Shown one piece after another: positions 23,783-34,665 of a stretch of DNA of 64,000 nt (the stretch's first letter is position 1; every line of letters begins with the position of its first letter). A program made the translations under genes and the position numbers. A model generated the notes under the pieces. That model ran no database searches and was not told the DNA's origin. It was given only the letters and a program-made list of their open reading frames with translations. The stretch is from Blastomussa wellsi (taxonomy: Eukaryota > Cnidaria > Anthozoa > Scleractinia > Plerogyridae), in NCBI GenBank assembly GCA_947652115.1, contig OX393563.1, forward strand, positions 3,777,818 to 3,841,817, written 5' to 3'.

Positions 23783-26244
23783 CCCTTTTGGTGTATTTCA
23801 GACCATCTAATCCGGAGAAAAGCCTGTTATTTTTAGCCATTTTCTTTTAAAATAGCTTGTTTGCCTGTGGCGATATTGAAATAAAGTGTTTTGGGAATGA
23901 AACGGGGCTGACCGGCGAAGCCATAAGCTGATTTACAGCCTGATAACGAATTTATGCCAGACAGTTCCAATACCAATTTATACATGGATTTTTTATGGCC
24001 TGTTATCTCACTTTTAGATTCCAAAAATAAATTAAAGTTACCTCGCACAAACTATCTTTAACAGGAAAAGGTTCATTTGTGAAGGGTGCTACCCAGCTTA
24101 CGCAAAAAAAAGTGCTTCTTAAAGGACAAAGAAAGTGCTAAAATAGTGCACGAACTCACAAACTAGTGCCGAAATTTAGAAATAGCCGCTCCAAATTTGC
24201 TAACAATTTTCAAACATTCTCTTTGAGATATTAAATTATTTTATTTTTTACCAAAGAATTGGCCTTGTGCTATTTGGAAATGAACAGAAAAGCAAAAAAA
24301 ACTTTCATTTTTCGAACAAAACATTCTTTATCAGGTACACTAGCCTTACTCAGGCTCTTTTCAATGGCCTAATTTAAAAGTTCAATTTCTGTAACTATAG
24401 TTTCAACGGTCTCGAGGTACCCTAATGGGTTCAAAAATACAAAAAAGTGTTCACATTTTTCTCCAAAAACAAAAACGTGCTAAAGTGTTTAGCACAATCG
24501 GGACAGACCTACACTCTAATATCACTCAATTAAACACAAATATTGGAGTTTCAGCAATTTCAAAGTGATTTAGCGATGATTCAGTGTTACTCTGAATTTG
24601 CAATCCGCTGATAACTCAAGTGAGTTTACGAATTCAGCTGGAAAACATAAATAAGATCTTGCCAAAAATAGCAAACAGATAAAGAAATCCTACAGAAAAT
24701 TAATCAACTTTTTTTAAACCTTAAGGCTAACCAAACAATCAAACAAATTAAAAGCATTTTATGGTAAAAGAACTGTAGGAAATACGCACTGAAAGTTTGT
24801 TATAAAAAGTTGTTATCAGTTTTATCCTTATTTATTTATACATTGTTCTTTTTAGTATAGCTTGTGTGCTTTCTATGTACTGAAATATTGATTACTTTCT
24901 TGAAAGATAGATTAAAAGTGCCAGAAAATCCTCAAAAATACTGTATTATCTTAACCAGATAAGCTTCTGTATTAACTGATATATTAACTGATAAGGATTC
25001 AGTCTGATACGACTGAAAGACCAATACACAGACTATAGCTATAGGCATACTTATTTGATCACTTAATATATACAGAGAAAGCAATTTTCAATTGAGTGTC
25101 GTGAACAAAACCAAAGTAATCTCTCTTGTCAATCAAAAAGGGCACAGACAGTCCAGTGAACCAATCAAAGCTCGGAGAGAATGTAAGTAGCCGCGCCGTG
25201 AAGCGCGGGAAAACGTGCGCGAGCGAGTCGCGATTAGGTTTTGATTTTACATCTGATTTGGTGATCAAGAAAGTGGCGGGAGATTTTTAAAACCCATCAC
25301 CTAGCGCATACTAAATGCAAAACCAAAGCAAACAGAGTGAATTACTTTCAACAGGTCTGATTGATAGCTAAGTAGAGTTTAAGTAAGGTTAATGGAAGTC
25401 AAATCTAGTCGTGCCAAGTAGTGAAGAAAAACCACAGAAAGACAATACACTCATGTGGAGATGGACTTTACAAGGTCAGAGGTATAATAAGTACAAGTAT
25501 AGCCCACGCGAACAAGTGCTCCAAAAATGGTAAAGAATTAAGTGCTCAAATACTGCTCGAACTCTCAAACAAGCACCCGAAATTTAGAAATAGTGCTCGA
25601 AATTTGCTAAAAATTTGGAAACATTCCCATGGAGATTTTCAAGTATGTTTAAATTGTTTACAAAAGAATTGGCATTCTGTCCTTGAGAAACAATCAGGAA
25701 AGGAAAACACTTCCGGTTTTGGACAAAACTGCATACTTTATTAGTCGTTATATAGATCTAGAAGACTAACATAGTTTCCAAAAAGCTCTAAATCAAACGC
25801 AATACTGACTCAGGCTCATTTCAATGCCCTAATTTAATGGTTCAGTATCTGCAGCTACAACTACAGTACCCAAATGCTGCCCAAAATACGAAACACTGCT
25901 CACGTTTTGCTCTAAAAGCCAAAACGTGCTCAAAAACTGCCCAGTGCAATAGGTACACTGAGGTCTACACGCTAATTACTCAGGTAACTAAAACAAGTCG
26001 AATAATACCGAGATTTGGCAACTATTGTTAGACTGACTTTGTTGTCTGCTGATAACTCAAGTGGATTTTGAATTTGGCTGGAAAAATAAATAAGGACTTG
26101 CCAAGAGTAGCAAACGGATAAGGAAATCCTCAATGCTTTTTTTTAAACAGTGCCATCAAACAGCTTAAAACATTTTTAAAGTGAACAAGCATGTTCGAGG
26201 TTGACTAGCAATAGAGTTATTTTAGTAGAGTTATGGTTTAGAGT

Positions 26245-26445
26245 TAGAGTTAACGACTGCCAAAATCCTGAATTCAAGCATTTGGATGGACTGCAAAAAT
26301 CCTGAATTCAAGATTTTTGACTGCCAAAATCCTGAATTCAAGGTTTTTGACTCTCCTGAATTCAATATTTTGGCAGTCCAAAATCTTGAATTCAGGAGTT
26401 TGGCATTCTAAAATCTTGAATTCAAGATTTTGCAACTATATCTCC
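26245..26445. repeat. AATTC-centred minisatellite, end of unit B
   Basis: The counterpart of 18945-19135, with one or two repeat units altered. Confidence 0.75.
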
Positions 26446-26468
26446 ACGCTTTAACTCTATGAAGATAA

Positions 26469-27280
26469 CTCTAAGAGTGGCTGTCCCCGCGAAGAGGTAT
26501 ATTATGGTGAACGGTTTTTAAAGAGCTGTGGGAAATTCGCACTCTTTTTTATCAGGCTTTGGTATAAAACGTTGTTATTAGTATAATCATTAATTATATT
26601 CAGTATCGTAATTTATACATTGTTCTTTTTTTAGCAGCTTGTGTTCCTGTCGTGTACTGAAATATTGCACCAGGAAAACCTCAAAAATACGGCATTATCT
26701 CAACTGATATCTAAACTGATAAGTTGCAGTCTGATAATTAACACTGAAATAAAGTCAAGACCAATATGTAGGCACTTGATATAGGCTAGGCCCGCACTTA
26801 TCGGGATTACTTAAAAATTGTGGTACCTGACCCCCAAAAGTCAAAAACAATTAACTAAATTTTCGGCACACTGATCGACACTGACCCACTCATGTCTTCG
26901 TCAGAGCTAAATGACAAGCACAGAATAATTGTAAATAAAGGTTGTATAAAGACTTTTCATTCTCCCTAAGTGATACAATAAAATGCGAGTGCCTGTTTAC
27001 AGCATCAGTATTTAGGGTGAAATGCAAAGGTTCCACTTCACGATTTTCATCCTCACGAGTTCGGCAATCGTTGTAGGCGCGGCTACTGCCTGCCGAAAAG
27101 AGAGCGATAAGAGAAATCGAAGGTCGTCTACGATGGGTGGACAAAGATCTAACAAACGGGCCGACGTCTAGGTACTGTCATCAAAAGGTATAAGCATAAG
27201 CAAAAGCATAGGTTAACAGGAGATAGTCAGTGCTCGTTCTTTTTAAGTGTGAGTGTGTTCGTTCTGCTGAATCTGATGTG
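26469..27280. other. Intergenic, repeat continuation
   Basis: The first 300 bp continue the internal repeat family of the tandem units (words TACTGAAATATTGCA and CTCAAAAATAC). The rest has no supported gene. The - strand frame at 26890-27144 matches nothing I recognise. Confidence 0.4.
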
Positions 27281-27284
27281 CTTC

Positions 27285-27680
27285 TCATTAAAGCCTGGTT
27301 TTCCCTAGCGACAGAGTCGGAGTCGGAGTCGTATAAGCCGAGTCGTAAGAATGCTTACGACCAAGTGAAAATCAAAACTGGGAGTCGTAAAGTCGTTTTC
27401 ATTTTGCTTCGCTTATGACTTCGTCGATTATGATCTAGCGAAAACAAGATTGCTGGAGTCGCAAGCAGAAGCGGAAGAATAAACCAATGACAATGCTAGC
27501 CGGTTTGAGGCTTACTTCCTATCTTTTTGTGACTCCGACAATCGATCTAGTTTTCCCTAGATCGTAAGTTACCGAATCATAAGCGGAATAGAAACTCTGC
27601 CTTTACGATTCCATCGATTTGATTTCACTAGATCATAACTCTTGCGACTCTTCTTATGACTCCGACGCTAACTCCCTCGC
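27285..27680. repeat. AGTCGGAGTCG-type dispersed element
   Basis: It contains TTTTCCCTAGCGACAGAGTC, repeated GAGTCGGAGTCG words, TCGTAAG(C/A) words and TTTTCCCTAGATCGTAAG. Motifs at the two ends recur in inverted form (GACTCCGAC). This looks like a repeat family built on the GAGTCGGAGTCG word. No coding capacity. Confidence 0.5.
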
Positions 27681-28439
27681 GTCGAAAATCATGCTTAATA
27701 TATAATTCATCAATTTAATTGAGCTCCGTCGCGATATTTTGTGTCATTTTTTTTCGAACTAAATTCCCCTAAATTGAAGCAAACGTACCTATAAATGATA
27801 GCTTAATAAGGAAGAAAACCCCAAAAGAAGTGATTCTAAACCAACAAGGACAGCTAAGGATGGGAAAGATTGAGACGGATTATACAAATGACGAATTTTA
27901 AAAATTTAGGCTTGCGGGAGGGGAGTTGGGGCTGGTGAGGGTCCATTCCTTCGCTATGTGAGAATAATATCTTAGTGGCGACCTTATCAGTTGTTCGAAA
28001 GCTGCTTTTGTACCCCGAAACAACAACCATGGCTTGGTTTGTTATACCTTTATTGCCATGCTTTTTACATCACTATAGTAAATCTACCACTGTTTGATAC
28101 AAACAACACGTAAGTGACCTTCACATAAACAAAAAGTTAATGAAGTCGTGGTTGGTCGCCTTGGTCTTGTTATTTGTATCAGTGTGTGAAATACAGAACC
28201 TGAAAGAAAGAAAACGAGAATCGGGATTAGGTAAGATTTAGGCGTCATGCCAGCCGAGAAATGATTGGTTCGTTTCAAATCCCCTAGCCTCCCCGCGAGG
28301 AGGCAATGTACGACAAGGAGAGTGGTTTTCGAGCTCTTTCAGAGGTAGGTTAACTTGCGAACAGGTGTCTCTTTTTTTAAGGGAGAAGGAACCTGGTTAA
28401 AGACTGGGTACTTACAGCTCAATTTTTGGATACTTGTAT

Positions 28440-28835
28440 CTCAAGTTTTGTCCGTTTGTTTGTTTGTTTGTTCAGTTGGCTTGTTCGTTCCCCGTTCGTT
28501 CGTTCGCTCGCTCAGTCGTTCGTTCGTTCGCTCGCTCGTTCCCTCATTCCCTCTTTCGGTTGTTCACTCCTTCCCTCTTTCATTCGTTCGCTGACTCTTC
28601 GCCCGCTCGCTCGTTCTTTCGTTCACATGTTCGTTCGTTCTTTTTCTCACTCAGTAATAAATCCGTTCATTCGTTTGCTCGCTTACTCGCTCGCTCGTTC
28701 TTTTTTCTTTCGTTCGTTTGCTCGTTCGCTCGTTCGCTTGTTCTTTCGCTTGCTCATTTACTTGTTCTTTCGTTCGCTATCTCGTTCGTTCGTTCTACCC
28801 CCTCGCTCATTTGTTCTTTTACTCACTCGTACGTC
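28440..28835. repeat. TTCG/CTCG-type degenerate microsatellite, about 400 bp
   Basis: A long tetranucleotide-based array (GTTCGTTCGCTCGCTCG and variants). It produces long false open frames rich in Arg, Ser and Phe in all three + frames (28355-28874). These are repeat artefacts, not genes. Confidence 0.9.
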
Positions 28836-28916
28836 TGTTTGTGTCATTATTTAGTATGTTTGATCAATAGATGATTTGCTTGGTAGCCTGTTTTATCACA
28901 GTTATAACGCCTTACC

Positions 28917-31900
28917 TTAACAAGTAGTATAAGAAGTGGGGTTCACTATCTTGCCATTTTTCTCAAGTTGTACGTGCACATGATTTATCATTCCGGGCGC
29001 TGTAGAAGCCCTGTTAGTCATAACACCGATGAAAGATCCTGCAGACAAGCTCGCTCCATTGCTAACTGCCTTTGTCACATACCACATCTTGACTCTGTAA
29101 CCTGAAATAGAAACAGAAAAACAGCAAAAATATTGTGACTGGTGATATAGAAACATTTATGATATATATAGCGATTAAATGTTTAGGCAATAAACCCGGC
29201 AAATAGAATTCTTGCTATATTTTCACATGTGAGAAACGCGATACGTCCAATGAGCTTTGTGCACAGTTTTCTTCACATGTGAAAAATATAACCAATCAAC
29301 AACAAGAGTACAACGATCTAACCAATCAGAGTGCGAGAACTCAAAAGGTTTCCAACGGGGTTGAGAAAGCAACAAGCGAATAGTTTGCTCTCGACGGCAG
29401 TTTATGTTTTGAAAATGTGGCTACACATTTTGTTCCTTTACAAAACATAATATTTTCCATCTACAAAAAGGGAATGTAAGGTTCAGTTCATCCACAGGNN
29501 NNNNNNNNNNNNNNNNNNNNNNNNNNNNNNNNNNNNNNNNNNNNNNNNNNNNNNNNNNNNNNNNNNNNNNNNNNNNNNNNNNNNNNNNNNNNNNNNNNNN
29601 NNNNNNNNNNNNNNNNNNNNNNNNNNNNNNNNNNNNNNNNNNNNNNNNNNNNNNNNNNNNNNNNNNNNNNNNNNNNNNNNNNNNNNNNNNNNNNNNNNGG
29701 TTCACAGTCCACAAAGTTATTCACGATAACGCGTTTCTGCTGTACCGCACTATACTATGCAAACTCCTATGATCAGTACATTGCGGGAATAAAGCTGGGT
29801 GCAAAATACCCGTAACCTGAAAAAAACAAACAAATATTGAGGATTTCAATTGGTTTCAAAATGTCAAATAAAAGTGAAAGACGCATTCGACATTGCTGAT
29901 CCTACCAGTATGCAACAGAACGCGAGCCATATAGGAATCCAGTAAATGGCCTTCAATTTTTAAATAGCTCACCTAGAGTTCTCGTAGCTCGATTGCTTAA
30001 AATACCCAAACGCCCAATTTGTGTGGTTCTAACAGGAAAACTTAGCATGCAAATAGACTGCACCGTGCAGCGTGACCCTGCTCACAGGTTAAAGTAATCT
30101 CGACCTTTCGTCATTAGCATATTTCTTGAAAGTCGGCCATTTAAAGTTTAGACTTGAATAATATAATTTTGCTTTTGCAGATTTTTGTGTCTTTGAACAA
30201 AATATTCACTGATAGGTTTTTACCTGCCCATGCTCCAGTTCCTTGCAGGTAGATACCGGTGTTATACACTGCGTTGCTATTCGCATAAGGATTGGAGCGA
30301 CGGATAACTCTAGCAGGAAAAGGTGAATAGACTCTGGAACCCGCTGAGCACACGATGTCAACACCCTTGTGTGTTCGACTACCTCTGCATTGTAAATGGA
30401 TCAGAAAATAGTGTTATTTATATTTTACAAGTAAAGAAAATAAAATGAATACTAAAAGGCGGTCCCATTTGTAACTATCATAAGCAGACACCTCTCCTAA
30501 GTGGACACTTAGTAAAGCTTCCTCTAAAGTTTAAAGGTCAACCTTCCACAAGTGGACATTTCTCCTGAGTAAACCCACTTTTTGTCCCAAGTTTATGGAA
30601 GATTCTACTGTATTTGTCTGTGACTGGGGACAAGACGAAGATTCCGCCTACCAGAGGAGTCCGTAAGCGGCATAACGAAAAATACCAACAAGACAAACTT
30701 AAAATTAGGGAGGGAGGTTTATAATAAGAAGGAACTACAGTATATAGCTCTTAGTTTTAAGTATTTAATTTAACGGCGCTTCTGATCAGGTTCGGGATCA
30801 AATGATCTTTATTTTAATTTACGCAAGAGAATTTACGTGATTTCGAGATCACTTCAGATTATATTATTTGAATGTCCACAAATTTGACACTAACCAACCA
30901 AAAGACGTCAGTTACATCTACATATATTCTATAAAAGATTTTACAGACGTTTTATGGAAACAGACATACCTTGATGCTCCATAGCCTCCACAGCCATGGC
31001 GATCACATCCTCTAATTCGGTTGGACCGATTGCCGTCGCAGATCTGTGAAAAGCAATTCCTGCTACTCCCACCTAGAAGTTCGATAACGGTAGAAGTGAA
31101 TATTGCAGTAAATATTATACGACCATGCAAAAGCGGGGTGATTCAAGGGATAATTTATATTCTATACTTTTAAATGGTTCGCTTATTTTTAAGTGCGAAT
31201 TTTATTTTACAACAGTAGCAACAACTACAAACTTTATTTCAGAATATTTGTATACTAAACAACAAAAAATATACAAGCCACAGACCAACAGCTATTGATT
31301 GAGACGGGAAGTCAACTGTGAAAATAAGACTAAAGAGCTCATCTTGCGGCACAATTGCATATACAGATTACAAACCAGACAAAATAGAGCGCAAAAAGAG
31401 AGAGTAATAATGAAAACGATTGTTAACACTTTTCGAGATTAAAAATTATCACCAGACTATTGAAAAATTGATTAACTTGAGCATAGTTACTTCCAGCTGA
31501 AATATCTTGAAATAGATTTCTGTTCTTAAACGAGAAAACTAAAAAAAGCGAGGATTGAAAATACACCAATAGTGGCTCACCAGCGCGCTTCATATAACGA
31601 CACGTTGACAATCGACCTTCTCGACTGATAGAAGACTACCGATCGCGATCAACACCTCAAACAGCACGAAAATAGAGATTTACGTAAAATTAAAGTTGGC
31701 TTAAATCTTCTTAAAACTGGTTATCCAAGTTTACGCTATGAATTAAAGCTCATTAAAGCTACTTAAATGTTTTAATGCATTTACTGAGTGTAAAGCTGGC
31801 ATAGAGACCAGCTATTAAAAAACGTAAAGCAACTTAAAACACACGATTACGCCAGCTTTAAGTTGGCTTTACACTGAAGTAAAGTTATCTTTTCACGCTG

Positions 31901-32433
31901 AGACAGGGACGCCATCGTGAGACCAACGAATAAAAGTTCATCTCTTCCTCGTAAATAAATGTCACGAGCGTGGGACAAAGGATAAAAATATTTGCGATAT
32001 TTTTGTAACCTTTTCTCTCTCAAGCAACTGTATATAAATTAGAAACTAGAAATAACTTACCACCACCACCACGCCGACGGCTTCCACCACCACAGCCAAG
32101 CACTAAAAAACGATACAACGAAGAAAAGCCTTTGTCGTAATCAACTCGGAGAATTTTCAGGAGTTGTGGTAATCTATTCTGTTGCACAAATATTCCTTTC
32201 ATAAACAAAATACTAGTGGTTCTGGAGTCTATGATGGCTGCATCTTTTCAGGACTGATCATTTAATTTCAGTGGTGCAGTTCAACACTTTCTTTTCGCAT
32301 TTGAGAAAACCCTAATAAACTAAATAAACTATCAGCTAAATGAAAAAAGGCTTTCCCTCTTGGGAAAAAAAACGGCTTTAAACTTATTTTTCATCGATCG
32401 ACCGCCAGCACAAGCCTGTTTTAGTTCTCATGA

Positions 32434-32518
<85 letters not shown>

Positions 32519-33009
32519 GCTTTATTATAGTGTTTCCACTGAAAGGTGGCTCTTCATCTGTAAAAATTGACAATACTAACCATAATAATATTAATAATGT
32601 ATAATATAACAAAAGTTAAAATAATTAATAATATGCACAAATCAGGAAATCAAACGTGTATTTGCCCTATTTATAAGATACTCCCTCACTTGAGTTTTAA
32701 AATCGCTAAAATCTACAGAGTTCCTGGCGGCAGAGGGTAATGAATTAAAAACATTGGAAGCACTGTCCTGGAAAGTACCCGACTTAAGGGGCACTTTTCT
32801 CGTTCCTCTCGAAGACCTCAGTGTCCGTATAGGATTATGAATGAAGATAGGACGGCCAGAGCGGCACGAGCGGTAAATATGTATTAAAAGTGTAGTATAT
32901 GTCGGGTAGGAAATTTGTTAAAAGCAGTCTGTTATATTGCAAAACCACACTAACCTTCCTGACACTGAATGATTCCCATAACGATCGCAATAACGAGCGA
33001 AAGTTTCAT
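28917..33009 (-). CDS. LECT2-like secreted M23-fold protein, copy C (181 aa)
   Basis: Exons (- strand): 33009-32955, 32102-32061, 31072-30970, 30384-30224 and 29101-28917. They total 546 nt and are in frame. The signal peptide MKLSLVIAIVMGIIQCQ is almost that of copies A/B. A 42-nt extra exon adds a Gly/Arg linker (LGCGGGSRRRGGG). Then come SNRIRGCDRHGCGGYGASR, the zinc motif HKGVD and NHVHVQ. At the position of His116 in A/B this copy has Trp (VKMWYVTK), as vertebrate LECT2 has VKMFYIKP, so it should be catalytically dead if the alignment holds. The 200-N gap lies in its last intron and a LINE fragment lies in its first. It ends NPTSYTTC. Confidence 0.87.
29214..29292. repeat. TTCACATGTGA hairpin in last intron of copy C
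   Basis: TATATTTTCACATGTGAGAA and TTCTTCACATGTGAAAAATATA form an inverted pair. A related hairpin occurs at 62700-62765. Confidence 0.5.
29499..29698. other. Assembly gap (200 N)
   Basis: A second run of exactly 200 N, inside the intron between exons 4 and 5 of LECT2-like copy C. It does not interrupt coding sequence. Confidence 0.99.
32437..32516. repeat. AAT/ATT microsatellite at LINE 3' end
   Basis: About 27 AAT units. On the - strand this (ATT)n run lies downstream of the LINE stop codon, where L2/CR1-type LINEs carry short tandem 3' tails. It may therefore have grown from the retrotransposon tail. Confidence 0.85.
32517..32898 (-). mobile_element. LINE 3' fragment (reverse-transcriptase C-terminus)
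   Basis: The - strand from about 32898 to the stop at 32642-32644 encodes a frame containing SGTFQDSASNVFNSLPSAAR and SDFKTQVREYL. This fits the C-terminal tail of LINE reverse transcriptases (F..SA...FN.LP...R....F...FK......L). It is 5'-truncated, as is usual for LINE insertions, and is followed by a 3' UTR and the (ATT)n tail. It sits in intron 1 of LECT2-like copy C. Confidence 0.6.
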
Positions 33010-33083
33010 TGTGGACGCTGCTTAATTCCCTACTGCCAACAACGAGAGACAAAGTTTCTGTGGACAGCACACTTAATATTCAG

Positions 33084-33091
33084 TATTTATA
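33084..33091 (-). promoter_or_regulatory. TATA box of LECT2-like copy C
   Basis: TATAAATA on the - strand, 75-82 bp upstream of the ATG at 33009, within a flank still alignable to copies A/B (GTGTGCTGTCC against ATGTGCTGCCC). Confidence 0.6.
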
Positions 33092-34665
33092 GCGTATCTC
33101 GGTTATATTCGCTAGTTCGGAACTAATTTTATTATTTGACAGCATTTTTTTGTCGTAGTAGCTCTAGTGCCTGCTACGGTGCTGAAAGACAGTACTAGAA
33201 CTCCCTTGAATGTGCTTTTACGCAATCAACAACAATATCGTAACTGATTTTCTAGGCTAATATCGATATTTGTTGCCACAAGACCTATATATTTATCGAC
33301 TTCATTTATTGCTACACACAGCTCCGACCGGAAGACACCGGCAAAGTGACGCTAAAAATCATGTACGGGAAGCCTTGGGCCCGAGGATCTGGCCAAGAAT
33401 AAAATAACGAAAGCAATCCGCTCCACAAATTACTAACTCAAAAATATCGGTAACGTTCAAAACAGGCTAGTTTTGTATGTCCTAGTTTTTACTACTTGTA
33501 AATCAATCTTGATTTCTACTTTTTAAGCTTAGTCAGGTCCAGCGAGTTCAAATTTTTCCGCTTACAAAAATACTGATGGATTTTTTAGGAAATTCTAGCG
33601 TCAAACCATAGACAATATAAGACTTTTCTGTCGAGATGATCTCTTCTCTACAGTGCAGAATAAAAGACAGTAGTGTAAAGAAGAATTACACAATTTTCAA
33701 ATCCCTATAGAGGGTACAGTAAAGAAACGAATTTGTCCTCCAAAATTCGAGCCCAAACAGAAAAATTCATGCTACTGCCGGAAACAAAACATTTTTTGTG
33801 ACAAATATTGTGACCCACATGTTGCTTAGACATTGCTGATCCTAGCAGTATGCACTTAGAGCGCCCGAGCAGTAGTCTATGAGGTCATGGGTTTGAATCC
33901 TGTTTGGGACTCGTGTCATTACTGACCATTTCATCTTTATCAAAACATTATTTGTTTCATTGTAAACATAATTTTCTTCCACGAAAAATGTTATGTGTGA
34001 AAACACAGAAACACCCGGAACACGGCTCAAAATAGCTTACCCTAACCACTTACCGCTAACCTCTCACCACTAAATCTACCCAAAGCCCTTGTATTACATC
34101 ACTTTTTTCTTTCCCGGTCTTTCTTCCTTGTTTCTGTGCTCAGTATAGGCCCAACAGGTCGAAAACAGTTAATTGTTGCCCCCACCTTTACGGAAAAAAC
34201 CGCCGCGCCTGTGGTGGAAAGTTAATTCCTACACATTCAAATAAGACGCTCCTCAAACTGTCTTTCATTTGAGAAGTCGAGTTTCTTACTGCCGTTTGCC
34301 CCTGCTTCGCCAGTTTCATTTATTCACTCTGGAGTCAGAATGGATGTACGTCGATGTAACGTATGAAATTTCTTTTCTTTGGAGCTATTACTTTCCTGCT
34401 CTTTATGTTTCGAAGCTCTTTGTTGTCTTGGTTATTTTTTCCTCATTGTCATGACGTCATGGCAACTAGAGGCTCTCTTGAGACTCGTAAATTCTTTGCA
34501 TACACAATGTAAGCATTGTGTGTCGATCAATGTAAGATGTGGTGTTCAAGGAATGCTCAGCACCTTTAATATTTGAACACGTTTTGGTTTTGATATCAAA
34601 TAAACAAAATTGTAACCAAGTTAGCATAGTAACGAATACAGTGAAGTTTGAGGCTTGTATCTCAC
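33092..34665. other. No coding exon recognised; possible tRNA-like repeat near 33.9 kb
   Basis: This lies between LECT2-like copy C and the last recognised exon of the collagen-like gene. It has no EAR or collagen frame. At about 33860-33910 a GAGGTCATGGGTTTGAATCC segment has a B-box-like core (GGTTTGAATCC), as in tRNA-derived repeats. An A box is not clear. Confidence 0.35.

Larger units (their letters stand above)
19166..26468. repeat. 7.3-kb tandem unit B
   Basis: The second copy of unit A, differing by scattered substitutions and small indels. After the shared end (CTATGAAGATAA) the sequence continues into unique DNA that extends the internal repeat family (26.5-26.8 kb resembles 17.5-17.75 kb). 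This suggests unit B retains the ancestral right border. Two haplotypes placed side by side in assembly is an alternative explanation. Confidence 0.92.

Noticed and set aside
28355..28874. Three overlapping + strand frames of 79-146 codons
   Set aside because: They are the translation of a TTCG/CTCG tetranucleotide array. Composition is repetitive in every frame.
33842..34030. A functional tRNA gene near 33.9 kb
   Set aside because: Only a B-box-like word is present. I cannot fold an acceptor stem or anticodon arm, so it is at most a tRNA-like repeat.
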